Source: Chloroflexota bacterium
GTDB taxonomy: Bacteria > Desulfobacterota > Desulfuromonadia > Desulfuromonadales > Geopsychrobacteraceae
Reading direction: 5' to 3'
Length of the DNA: 7,596 nt
NCBI GenBank assembly: GCA_015222355.1
Contig: JADFVC010000318.1
Coordinates: forward strand, 1-7,596
Shown here: piece by piece, positions 1-7,514 of the stretch
Numbering within the stretch: the first letter of the stretch is position 1
Layout of the letters: each line of letters begins with the position of its first letter
The notes under the pieces: model-generated
Told to the model about the DNA's origin: nothing
What the model saw: the letters and a program-made list of their open reading frames with translations, nothing else
Databases searched by the model: none
Program-made: the position numbers and the translations under genes

Positions 1-133
1 CTGCACGGTTGCTTGTGCGGCGTAGACAGCTACGCCTCCGCACAACCGCTTGATTTCCTTGACCTTGAGAAAAATTGCTCGTTTCCCATATGAAAACTTG
101 CAACGCACCCATCCGGAGTTTCCGGATGGGAAC
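1..133. repeat. Intergenic hairpin-bearing repeat element, left copy (cut by window edge)
   Basis: Positions 13-25 and 30-45 form an imperfect inverted repeat: TTGTGCGGCGTAG pairs with CTACGCC and GCACAA, with a 3-base TCC bulge (37-39) and an ACAG loop. The first 38 bases align without gaps to 7559-7596 (29 of 38 identical by eye), so the same element begins again at the far edge in the same orientation. Further right are a GTTTCC...GAAAAC near-palindrome (81-97) and a perfect 10-bp stem with a 3-base loop (108-117/121-130). That stem overlaps an alternative hairpin at 118-133 (GTTTCCGGATGGGAAC). No ORF, tRNA or rRNA is seen here. I recall similar elements between genes of Desulfuromonadales but cannot name the family. 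It could be a REP/MITE-like repeat, a structured RNA or a terminator-like element. Confidence 0.7.
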
Positions 134-347
134 AAGCTATATAGGCCACAAATAGCCATGATTGCCGGACTTTGAGCGGACTCCTCCCTTGCTTTATGAA
201 TGATTCGTCTCAACAAGCAGTTTTTATGGTTTATTGAGTGGATTTCCGGGGTGGAACAAATTCGTCCTACCTTTAATGGTAAAAAATCTTGCTTATTATC
301 ACGAACTGCTGGTAGCTTACCGCAAAATATGAAGAGAACTTATCCCA
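131..347. other. Non-coding leader upstream of the receptor gene
   Basis: This AT-richer stretch separates the edge repeat from the receptor gene and presumably carries its promoter, but I cannot assign one. TATTAT at 294-299 resembles a -10 box, but only a poor -35 candidate lies at the right distance. CGGACT occurs twice (166-171 and 177-182), 11 bases apart, and might be a half-site pair, though it is short enough to be chance. No Fur box and no riboswitch (for example cobalamin) consensus is recognisable. A frame open from 200 to 457 runs through it into the receptor gene, but its product is unlike any protein I know and lacks a convincing start. Confidence 0.5.
331..336 (+). promoter_or_regulatory. 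Weak ribosome binding site for the receptor gene
   Basis: GAAGAG is the only purine-rich stretch before the receptor start. It lies 11 bases before TTG 348 but 23 bases before the in-frame ATG at 360, so it favours the TTG. The match to the anti-Shine-Dalgarno sequence is weak. Confidence 0.35.
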
Positions 348-2936
348 TTGATAAATTCTATGTATTACAAAATAAAAATTCTCAGTATCGCTGTATTGCT
401 TCTGGCTCTCATCTTCGGCGGAGGGGCTCCACAGGTTACATTTGCCGGCGACATTAAGACAGCGACGGAGGAACCTCAGCCGTCTTTACAAATGCCCGTC
501 ATGCCTACGGTGACAGTAGAAGCAAGCCGACTCATCTCACCATCCAACAGCGTCGTCATTGACAAGAAGAAAATTGAAGTATTACCAAGAAGCAACGCCA
601 ACCTGACAGAACTACTGAAAACGGTTCCAGGGATTCAGTTTTCGGAAAGTACTGACAATTCAAGAACCGGTGGTGAGATCCGCCCTCCTGAAATTTCTAT
701 CTCGGGGGGCAGAACATCCGAAAATAGTTATATTTTCGATGGTGCAAGCAACAACAGCCTGTTGGATCCGGATTTCACCAATTACCACAATGCAAACAAC
801 CTGCCCGGCCATTCACAAAGATTATTCCTCCTTGATCACCTTGTCGAAGATGTCACCGTGCTGCGGGGAAATATTCCTGCCCGTTACGGAAGCTTTACCG
901 GGGGCGTGGTCGAAGTCAACAGCATTAACCCGGATACCGAGTTCAAAGGAGAAATTTCGTACCGTACAACGCGAAGCGATTGGGGTCAGTTCTACATCGA
1001 CCCGGAAAAGGAGGAAGACTTTTACAACTCGATCAGCGCAGATGATCAACCCAGCTTCGTCAAGCATCAAACAAGCATGACCCTACATATTCCTTTGAAT
1101 GAGACAATGGGGTTACTTCTGGATTATTCGAGAATCGAATCCTCGATTCCAATCAGCGCATTTGAACAAAAAAAAGTACAACGCCGCCGGAACGAGAATT
1201 TTTTCCTGAAATACCTTGTCACACCTCAGACTGGAACAGAAATCCGCCTGTCAACAACCTATGCCCCCTACCAGGGGGATTATAACCTCTCCAAAACCCT
1301 CGACAGCAACTACACACTCATCGGGGGTGGTTTTAAAATAGATGCAGGGCTGAATCACCGAACGGAAATCGGGCAACTTGAGTTCAATATGAATTTCCAG
1401 ACAAGTCAAAACAGCCGTGAAGCTCCTAACAATTGGTATAGCTGGAGAGCAACACCGAGTAAAGACTGGGGCACACCTGCAGCTGTAAGTATGGAAGGGG
1501 GCTTTGGTGATTTGGAAAAACTGGAAAGCTCTGTCGGAACAAATTTACATTTGACTCTCAATGAACTGAAATCCGGGCCCGTAAAACATACAATCGGTTT
1601 CGGAACCGAGTTGAGCTACACGCAGGCAACGTTTGATCGCACTGAAGAATATACGCAGTATGTCGCCCGCCTTGCCGATGGCTCCAGAAGTTATTATCCG
1701 GTATTGCCCTGTCCGCCCGGAGATACCCTGTGCATCGAGGGTGAGCAGTTTATGTATTATAAAAACACCCGACCTGTCAACGAGGCCCATGCAGGTATTT
1801 TTAATTTTCAGACTTACGTAGAGGATCAATTATCCATCAACCGATTAAGCCTGAGACCGGGACTGCGCGTTTCGTACGAAAACTATCAAAAAAACCTGAA
1901 CTTCGCCCCCAGAATTGCCGCCTCTTACGATGTTTTCGGCAACCACAAGACGATCTTGATCAGCGGCTATAACAGATACTACGGGGTCAATCTGCTGGCA
2001 CTGGAGCTTGAAAGCAAACAAGCTAATATCATTAAAGCGTGCCGTGGCGAAATAAAAGAAAGGGTTTCATCGGTCACTGGCGCAGTAACCTATTCATGTG
2101 ACACGAAAACCGTCGATCCGAAGCACGACTGGACAATTATCCCCAAATCTACTTTTAGTGCGAGTCGGGTAAGTGATTTGAAAACGCCCTATTCCGATGA
2201 ATTTACCCTGGGCATCCAGCAATCGCTGTTGGGTGGCCGGCTGGAATTGCTGTACATCGACCGCGAATACAAAGATCAGATTGTTTCGGTCATTCTGGAT
2301 AAGGATGAAGACGGCTACATCTATAAAGAATGGCGCAACTCAGGACGCCGCACCCACGAAGAAGTCAGCCTCAGCTGGCAAAGAAGTTGGAAAAAACATT
2401 TTTTATCGCTGAATGTCACGTGGGAAGAAACCAAAAGCAATAGCAGCAGTTATACGGATACATTTGATGAGCATCAAATTGATGATGAACCGGATGAACT
2501 GGATTTGCCGGTATGGTATGACGGAAAACTTACCGACAGAAGTCAGGTGCCGATCAATGATTATAACCGGCCCTACAAAGCCAGCTTGGTTTATTCGGTA
2601 AACCTTCCTTTCAAGCTGTCGTTTACAAACACAACCAACTTAAGGAGCCGCTACCGAGTGGTGGACAGAATAACTTCCGGAGAGGTAGAGATGCCGGATG
2701 GTTCGATGGTCAATGTAGGAAGTCTGGACAATGACTACTACGACAAGGTCACAAAACCCAGTGCGCTGACTTTTGATTGGAAGGTCGCCTGGCAAAGTCC
2801 TGAATGGCATGGCAACAGTGCTGAAATCACTCTCGATATACTCAATGTTTTCAATCGCAGAGTAGAAATAGGCACAGCGGACGGAGAATATTTACTCGGC
2901 CGCCAGTACTGGGCAGGGCTGACCTACAAATTCTAA
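348..2936 (+). CDS. TonB-dependent outer-membrane receptor, substrate unknown
   Basis: This is probably an outer-membrane active transporter that takes up a ligand using TonB-ExbBD energy. A signal peptide (basic YKIK, hydrophobic core about 11-24, likely cleavage after TFA33) is followed by a TonB-box-like PTVTVEA (53-59). A plug domain follows at about 65-195 (LTELLKTVPGIQ, SISGGR, YIFDGASNN, VEDVTVLRGNIPARYGSFTGG). The remainder alternates amphipathic strands and long loops and ends in an aromatic-rich strand with C-terminal Phe (GLTYKF), the usual outer-membrane barrel signature. The length of 862 aa is normal for the family. Loop features include cysteines 455/462 and 565/584, a DKDEDG calcium-loop-like motif at 651-656 and an acidic stretch at 704-722. 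The start is TTG 348 or, less likely on ribosome-site spacing, ATG 360; both keep the signal peptide. It faces the minus-strand operon with a 3-base gap. Family is confident; substrate (siderophore, cobamide, metal or organic ligand) cannot be told. Confidence 0.93.
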   Translation: MINSMYYKIKILSIAVLLLALIFGGGAPQVTFAGDIKTATEEPQPSLQMPVMPTVTVEASRLISPSNSVVIDKKKIEVLPRSNANLTELLKTVPGIQFSESTDNSRTGGEIRPPEISISGGRTSENSYIFDGASNNSLLDPDFTNYHNANNLPGHSQRLFLLDHLVEDVTVLRGNIPARYGSFTGGVVEVNSINPDTEFKGEISYRTTRSDWGQFYIDPEKEEDFYNSISADDQPSFVKHQTSMTLHIPLNETMGLLLDYSRIESSIPISAFEQKKVQRRRNENFFLKYLVTPQTGTEIRLSTTYAPYQGDYNLSKTLDSNYTLIGGGFKIDAGLNHRTEIGQLEFNMNFQTSQNSREAPNNWYSWRATPSKDWGTPAAVSMEGGFGDLEKLESSVGTNLHLTLNELKSGPVKHTIGFGTELSYTQATFDRTEEYTQYVARLADGSRSYYPVLPCPPGDTLCIEGEQFMYYKNTRPVNEAHAGIFNFQTYVEDQLSINRLSLRPGLRVSYENYQKNLNFAPRIAASYDVFGNHKTILISGYNRYYGVNLLALELESKQANIIKACRGEIKERVSSVTGAVTYSCDTKTVDPKHDWTIIPKSTFSASRVSDLKTPYSDEFTLGIQQSLLGGRLELLYIDREYKDQIVSVILDKDEDGYIYKEWRNSGRRTHEEVSLSWQRSWKKHFLSLNVTWEETKSNSSSYTDTFDEHQIDDEPDELDLPVWYDGKLTDRSQVPINDYNRPYKASLVYSVNLPFKLSFTNTTNLRSRYRVVDRITSGEVEMPDGSMVNVGSLDNDYYDKVTKPSALTFDWKVAWQSPEWHGNSAEITLDILNVFNRRVEIGTADGEYLLGRQYWAGLTYKF

Positions 2937-2939
2937 ACC

Positions 2940-5066
2940 TTACCGGTAACGCAACACCCCATCCAAAGAAACCGTAGTTTTTCGATTGCTCACCTGAAGG
3001 CTGTAGCGTCCCGGAAAGACGGGCGAAGGCAAGGTCACTTGCAACTGCTCTGCGGAAATAAAATCAACCTCTTTAAGTTGTTCGGGGACCGGGACTGCCG
3101 TCATCCCCATATCCCCATTTGCCAGATAGAGCAGCCCATCGACCAGGGCAATCCCTTTGGCCAGACCGTGCAATTCCATACTGCTGACCAACACCGGGGC
3201 CTTCAAGTCACTGACATCGACAAAAAATAAACCACCATAACGGCAGGAAACATAGACACTCGGGCCATCCACCAGCAGACCCATCGCAATTCCCGGAAGA
3301 TCAATCGCACTGAGAATACGTGGTGAGCATGGGTTTCTCACATCGACAACCAACAGACCTCCTCGCCCATTGGCGACAAAGGCGACATTGTTAACAACCT
3401 GTACAGCTAATGCTTCAGCAAACCTGCCGATGGGGAACGGCTGTTTCACCTGGCTGAGCAATTGTAGTTTACCCTGTTCCGAAATACGAAAAATCTGCAG
3501 GCCCTTCTGTAATCCGGCAACATAGATCAGGCCGTCAGCTGCAGTCACACCCATGGTATGAATATTCGTTATCCTGTCCAAAACTGCCGGCTCGGCATAA
3601 TCGGAGATATCGATCAATGCTACCCCCCCGGCACCTGAAGCAGAAACCAGGTAATGGTCGATAACGGCAAGAGAAAGCGGTCTTTCCAGGTCTGGCCAGG
3701 CAGCGAGTAACTGAGGATGGCCGGGGTCGGTGATATCCAGAACTTCAGCGCCGGCAGCTGTTTTTGCGACAAAAAGGTGATTCTCATCCACAGCAAATAA
3801 AGCGGTCCTGTCAGCTCCCAAACGGACAAGCTTTTTCTCATAATCCTGCAAATCAAGCAGATACATTCCGCCGGAATGATCAGCGATATACATCCAGTGG
3901 CCTCTGATAAAAATGTCATTGACAAACTTCGGCGTGCGTATCGATGCGATGACCTGTCTCGGCAAAACTGCCTGGCGTTTGATGACTTTCAGCCAGCCAT
4001 TGGTTGCGGCAACATAGAGATAGCCCTTACTCTCGACCATCGCCCGCGGGGTGCTGCCGACACTGACATACCCCCAGGTGTTCGGGGTATGCCATTGATT
4101 ATCGGCGATTTGATATATCCCACTGCGCCCGTCTGCGACATAGACAGTTTCCCCACTGAAAAAGAGTTTCCACGGGAAAACTGCCTGAGACTCCTGTATC
4201 AGGACAGGGCATGCAGGCTCTTTCAGATCGTAGACAGAAACTTTACCTTGCTCAAGGACATAAAGTTTTCCCTGGAAAACCTTTGCGTCCCTGGCCGTCC
4301 GTCCAGCCGACAATTGGCCGGCATGAACCGGGCTGCCGGGAGCATCCAGACGATAAATCTGGACACCTCCTCCCCGGGTTGCCAAATAGACGAAATTTTC
4401 ATAAGTCGAGATTCCCGTGACAAAAAATCCGGAGCCGAACGTTGCCACGGGCTGCATCCCCGAGGCATCGCTGAGATCGTAAACAAAACCGCCCGCTTTG
4501 CCACCTGCAACATAGAGAAAACCATCAACAACCCTGCTTTCAATTGCCGGAGCCGGCATATAGATATTTTTGACGTGGCGTAAACGCTGATCAGCAAGCT
4601 CGTAAATTCTCACCCCTTGCGTACCACAACTCAAATAAAGTTTTTCTCCGTTTTTTTCGATATCGAGCACGGTCGCATGTGAAACAGGCCGGGATAAAAA
4701 TACCGGTTTGAGTGGATTGGAGATATCAAATAACCGCAACCCCTCGGAAGTACTTGCGAGATACAAGATATCTCCAACGATCAGCATATCGTTGGTAATC
4801 CCGTCTAAGGGGAAAGAGCCGATAATGGCCTCCTGATTATTCACGTCCATGCGCACACTGACCCGGGTCTGTTCATCAAAACCGTGGCCCTGCAACCGCA
4901 GGTCAACAGTTTCACCGAGAGGCAATTCACGGACAGGCAAGGGTTTTACAAGTAAAGCGTTTTGGCTTTTGGCGTGCGAAAAGAAAAGCTGACCGGCCCA
5001 GCCGAGAAGAAAAACATAACCACCCAGAAGAATTGCCAGACCGAAAACAACAGTCCGCCGATTCAT
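2940..5066 (-). CDS. Exported LVIVD-repeat beta-propeller protein with split IPT/TIG-like domain
   Basis: An N-terminal hydrophobic segment (about 6-29) after MNRR is a signal anchor or signal peptide; there is no lipobox cysteine. About 14 repeats of roughly 40-42 residues follow, with the pattern hydrophobic-YVA-GG-hydrophobic-DIS/DL (examples LYLASTSEGLRLFDISNP, FVANGRGGLLVVDVRNP, VYVSCRYGGLFFVDVSD). They start near residues 96, 137, 178, 220, 262, 302, 344, 386, 425, 467, 507, 556, 598 and 640. This is the LVIVD repeat style, which folds as beta-propeller blades. Residues 46-85 (GETVDLRLQGHGFDEQTRV) and 667-706 (LQVTLPSPVFPGRYSLQVSN) look like the two halves of one IPT/TIG Ig-like domain flanking the propeller. 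The ATG overlaps the kinase stop as ATGA, and GGAG (5077-5074) lies 7 bases before it, so the start is firm. It most likely acts outside the inner membrane as a binding or scaffold protein; no catalytic motif is visible. Ligand and partner are unknown. Confidence 0.88.
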   Translation of the reverse strand: MNRRTVVFGLAILLGGYVFLLGWAGQLFFSHAKSQNALLVKPLPVRELPLGETVDLRLQGHGFDEQTRVSVRMDVNNQEAIIGSFPLDGITNDMLIVGDILYLASTSEGLRLFDISNPLKPVFLSRPVSHATVLDIEKNGEKLYLSCGTQGVRIYELADQRLRHVKNIYMPAPAIESRVVDGFLYVAGGKAGGFVYDLSDASGMQPVATFGSGFFVTGISTYENFVYLATRGGGVQIYRLDAPGSPVHAGQLSAGRTARDAKVFQGKLYVLEQGKVSVYDLKEPACPVLIQESQAVFPWKLFFSGETVYVADGRSGIYQIADNQWHTPNTWGYVSVGSTPRAMVESKGYLYVAATNGWLKVIKRQAVLPRQVIASIRTPKFVNDIFIRGHWMYIADHSGGMYLLDLQDYEKKLVRLGADRTALFAVDENHLFVAKTAAGAEVLDITDPGHPQLLAAWPDLERPLSLAVIDHYLVSASGAGGVALIDISDYAEPAVLDRITNIHTMGVTAADGLIYVAGLQKGLQIFRISEQGKLQLLSQVKQPFPIGRFAEALAVQVVNNVAFVANGRGGLLVVDVRNPCSPRILSAIDLPGIAMGLLVDGPSVYVSCRYGGLFFVDVSDLKAPVLVSSMELHGLAKGIALVDGLLYLANGDMGMTAVPVPEQLKEVDFISAEQLQVTLPSPVFPGRYSLQVSNRKTTVSLDGVLRYR
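5063..5066 (-). other. ATGA stop-start overlap coupling kinase to propeller gene
   Basis: The kinase TGA (5065-5063) and the propeller ATG (5066-5064) share bases. The propeller has its own GGAG at 5077-5074, inside the kinase gene. This is the usual signature of co-transcription and translational coupling. Confidence 0.9.
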
Positions 5067-7477
5067 GAGCCGACTCCGTTGAAGGAACTTTTGTCCATTT
5101 CAGTCAACAGTGAGGCCCCGGAGGAGGAGTTCAACAGTTCGAGTAATTTTTCTCTTTTAAAAGGCTTCTCCAGCAAGGCACTGGTGAGAGAGTCGAAACC
5201 AGCGATATTTTCCGCTTTGGAATGCACAACGATCAACCCTGTTTCTGCAGGCAGTTTACGGCAGCAATCAACGAGCGGCATAAGGGGCAAAGTTGCGACG
5301 TCAACGATAACCGTCGCGAAGCGCTTCTGTTTCAGGCACAGCGCAAATTGCTCAATATTTTCCACGGCATCGACGTTGATCGGCAGATCGAGCAGCAGCA
5401 GTTTGACCAGTTCCCGGTCGGCAACTCCAGACGACAGCAGCAAAAGCGACAAAGAGTTTTCTTTGCGGTTACCGGCGACCGCCCTGCCCTTTTCTATCGA
5501 TTCCTTTTCTACCAGGTGAAGTTCGTGCCAACTCTGGCAGAGAGCCGTATGCAGCCCTGTCCACCCAACCGGCAGGTAAAGTTTATATTCTGATTTTTCC
5601 AAAGCAACTGACTGCGTGCGCTCAAGCAACAGGAACCGACGCGACAAATGAGGGGAACTGATTTCGCGTACAGCCTGATATAACGGCTGTCCATCGGGAA
5701 GAGTCGTCGCCCCCGAGAGGATAAGCAGGGGAAAGCCCTTTCCGGTTCGGACAGCGGTCGTAATTTGATACCAGGCATCGACCGGAGAAGAACTGGTCCT
5801 CACGGAAAACCCCATTTCAGTCAACCGGTCGAAAAGAATTCCCCGACATTCTGCATCATCAACATGCAGCAGCAGGGACTGTTGAGCCAGCTGATCGGGA
5901 AGTTCAAACTTCGCCGGGGCAACACTCGGCAGGTTCAAAACAACCTGAAAACTGCTCCCATGACCGGGGGAGCTGTCCAAACTGATGGAACCCCCAAGCA
6001 ACTCAACAAGTTGTTGAACAATGGCTAAACCGAGGCCAGTCCCCTGATGCTGGCGCGTATCCGTACCGTCGGCCTGATAAAATGCCGAGAACACCTGCTC
6101 TTGAGATTTTTCATCCATACCGATCCCGCTATCGACAACGTCAATCGTATAACGGTCAAGGCCCTGCAATCCCGGTTCACACCGCAGGTTAATGCGGACC
6201 GATCCCCGTTCGGTAAACTTGATGGCATTGCCCAGCAGGTTCAGCAGAATCTGCCGAATACGCGGTTCGTCAGTCTTAACCTTGCCGGTCGCCGCCCGTG
6301 AGATATCACTGTAAAGTGCCAATCCCTTGGCCACAGCCTGACCGGCAAGCGACTCCAGGACTTCCTCAACCGTTTGATACAGGTAAAACTCGCCGACCTC
6401 CAGTTTCATCTTACCCGCCTCAATCTTCGAAAAGTCGAGGACATCATTAATCAGTGCCAGCAAGTCTTCACCCGACTTTTGCACGGTCGTCGTCAACATC
6501 TGTTGCTGCTCGCTCAACGTTGTCCTGAACAATAATTCATTCATGCCGAGAACACCGATCAAAGGGGTCCGCAATTCATGGGTAATATTGGCCAGAAATT
6601 GCGACTTGGCTTCGTTGGCGGCCTCCGCTTGCCGTTTGGCGATCTCCAGCACGGCGATTGCCGAGCGCAACGCATCAGTTCGCTGAGCAACCGTCTGTTC
6701 CAGGGATTCCTGGTGTTGCACCAACTCATGCCGGTGGTGTTCAATCTGCTCGAGCATCCGGTTAAATCCGTCCACCAGCAGACCGATCTCGTCCTGTCCA
6801 TATTTTTCAACCCGAACCGAATAGTCGCTCTGCTGCGAGATCGTTGCCATGGCTTCTACCAGTTTCAATATTGGGCCCGAGACCGGTCGTTGCAGTTTTC
6901 CGGCCAAGGGCCATGAACAGCCCAACAATATGGCCTGGGCAATGAGAACAACCAGAAAGACCAAGGACAACCGAGCATAAAGGTGTTGCAAATCACTGAG
7001 CAGGTAAATTGTCCCGATCTGTTTTCCATCATGCTGTATCGGCATAAAAAGACTGAAATACCGCCAGTTAAAGTTCACCTGCTTCTGGTCAAGTTGCGCC
7101 CAGAACAGTTCATCCGGATTTGGAAAATCCAACGGGATCATTTGCAATAAAAACTGTGAATCAGAACGATCGAGATATTCGGCAACCGGAGCCCCCTCCC
7201 AATCGAACAGGTAGGCGGCACGAACGTTATATTGGGAACTCAGTGAGGCAAGAATACTTTCTGCCTGGTCAAAGCGATTGGTCAACAGCAACCTTTTGCT
7301 GTTCGCACTTAACGTATTGGCCAGGGTAGTTATTTCATGTTCCAGGGAGGTGCGCGATGAATAGACTTCAACCGCCACAAAAAAACTGCCAATCAACAAC
7401 AGAATCAACATGCTGGTCAGCATGATAACGGCCATCAATTTATGCCGGATCGACATATTTCGAAAGGAAAAATTCAC
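5063..7477 (-). CDS. Membrane hybrid-type sensor histidine kinase with two degenerate receiver-like domains
   Basis: An inner-membrane two-component sensor that should autophosphorylate on His300. Order: TM1 about 14-38; periplasmic domain 39-168 resembling CHASE8 (TLANTLSANSKRLLL, AESILASLSSQYNVRAAYLFD); TM2 about 170-190; HAMP about 192-246; coiled coil about 246-290; HisKA with FLANITHELRTPL (His300); HATPase with N-box NLLGNAIKF (413-421), G1 DSGIGM (449-454), F-box Phe466 and G2 GTGLGLA (479-485). All kinase motifs are intact. Two receiver-like regions follow. The first (about 533-653) keeps the acidic pair Asp540/Asp541 but lacks the phosphoacceptor Asp (LILSGATTLPDG) and the conserved Lys (LYLPV). 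The second (about 675-784) keeps Asp726 and Lys771-Pro (LLEKPF) but has Ser-Ser (682-683) where the acidic pair should be. There is no HPt domain. The start is GTG at 7477, supported by AGGG 9 bases upstream; an internal ATG at residue 8 has no ribosome site. It is first gene of the operon with the propeller. Signal and downstream regulator are not visible. Confidence 0.93.
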   Translation of the reverse strand: MNFSFRNMSIRHKLMAVIMLTSMLILLLIGSFFVAVEVYSSRTSLEHEITTLANTLSANSKRLLLTNRFDQAESILASLSSQYNVRAAYLFDWEGAPVAEYLDRSDSQFLLQMIPLDFPNPDELFWAQLDQKQVNFNWRYFSLFMPIQHDGKQIGTIYLLSDLQHLYARLSLVFLVVLIAQAILLGCSWPLAGKLQRPVSGPILKLVEAMATISQQSDYSVRVEKYGQDEIGLLVDGFNRMLEQIEHHRHELVQHQESLEQTVAQRTDALRSAIAVLEIAKRQAEAANEAKSQFLANITHELRTPLIGVLGMNELLFRTTLSEQQQMLTTTVQKSGEDLLALINDVLDFSKIEAGKMKLEVGEFYLYQTVEEVLESLAGQAVAKGLALYSDISRAATGKVKTDEPRIRQILLNLLGNAIKFTERGSVRINLRCEPGLQGLDRYTIDVVDSGIGMDEKSQEQVFSAFYQADGTDTRQHQGTGLGLAIVQQLVELLGGSISLDSSPGHGSSFQVVLNLPSVAPAKFELPDQLAQQSLLLHVDDAECRGILFDRLTEMGFSVRTSSSPVDAWYQITTAVRTGKGFPLLILSGATTLPDGQPLYQAVREISSPHLSRRFLLLERTQSVALEKSEYKLYLPVGWTGLHTALCQSWHELHLVEKESIEKGRAVAGNRKENSLSLLLLSSGVADRELVKLLLLDLPINVDAVENIEQFALCLKQKRFATVIVDVATLPLMPLVDCCRKLPAETGLIVVHSKAENIAGFDSLTSALLEKPFKREKLLELLNSSSGASLLTEMDKSSFNGVGS

Positions 7478-7486
7478 AATCCAAAG

Positions 7487-7490
7487 CCCT
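7487..7490 (-). promoter_or_regulatory. Ribosome binding site supporting the kinase GTG start
   Basis: On the minus strand AGGG lies 9 bases before GTG 7477. The next in-frame ATG (7456) is preceded only by T-rich and CGAAA sequence without a Shine-Dalgarno match, so GTG is the better start. Confidence 0.55.
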
Positions 7491-7514
7491 GCGAGATAAG
7501 ATCTTTCCAGACTA

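Noticed and set aside
1..60. Edge hairpin as an integron attC site
   Set aside because: The bulged stem is superficially similar, but no convincing R'/R'' core sites in the right places and no cassette-like small ORF organisation were found; the genes between copies are convergent and large.
108..130. Strong 10-bp hairpin as an intrinsic terminator of a neighbouring gene
   Set aside because: No T-rich run follows it directly on either strand, and it sits inside the repeat element.
278..292. Sigma-54-like GG...GC pair (ATGGT...TTGCT) upstream of the receptor
   Set aside because: The spacing between GG and GC is 11 bases instead of the required 10, and the rest of the -24 element is poor.
200..457. 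Small 85-codon frame upstream of and overlapping the receptor gene
   Set aside because: It overlaps the receptor signal peptide in another frame, lacks a convincing ribosome site and resembles nothing known.
2940..2949. TTACCGGTAA palindrome as a transcription terminator
   Set aside because: A 5-bp stem with no loop and no T-tract cannot be a normal intrinsic terminator.
3876..4583. Long plus-strand frame of 235 codons antisense to the propeller gene
   Set aside because: The opposite frame encodes clear LVIVD repeats, while this product has no recognisable domain and a composition typical of an antisense shadow.
4962..5519. Plus-strand frame of 185 codons across the kinase-propeller junction
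   Set aside because: It is Ser-rich low-quality antisense reading through two well-supported genes, with no domain.
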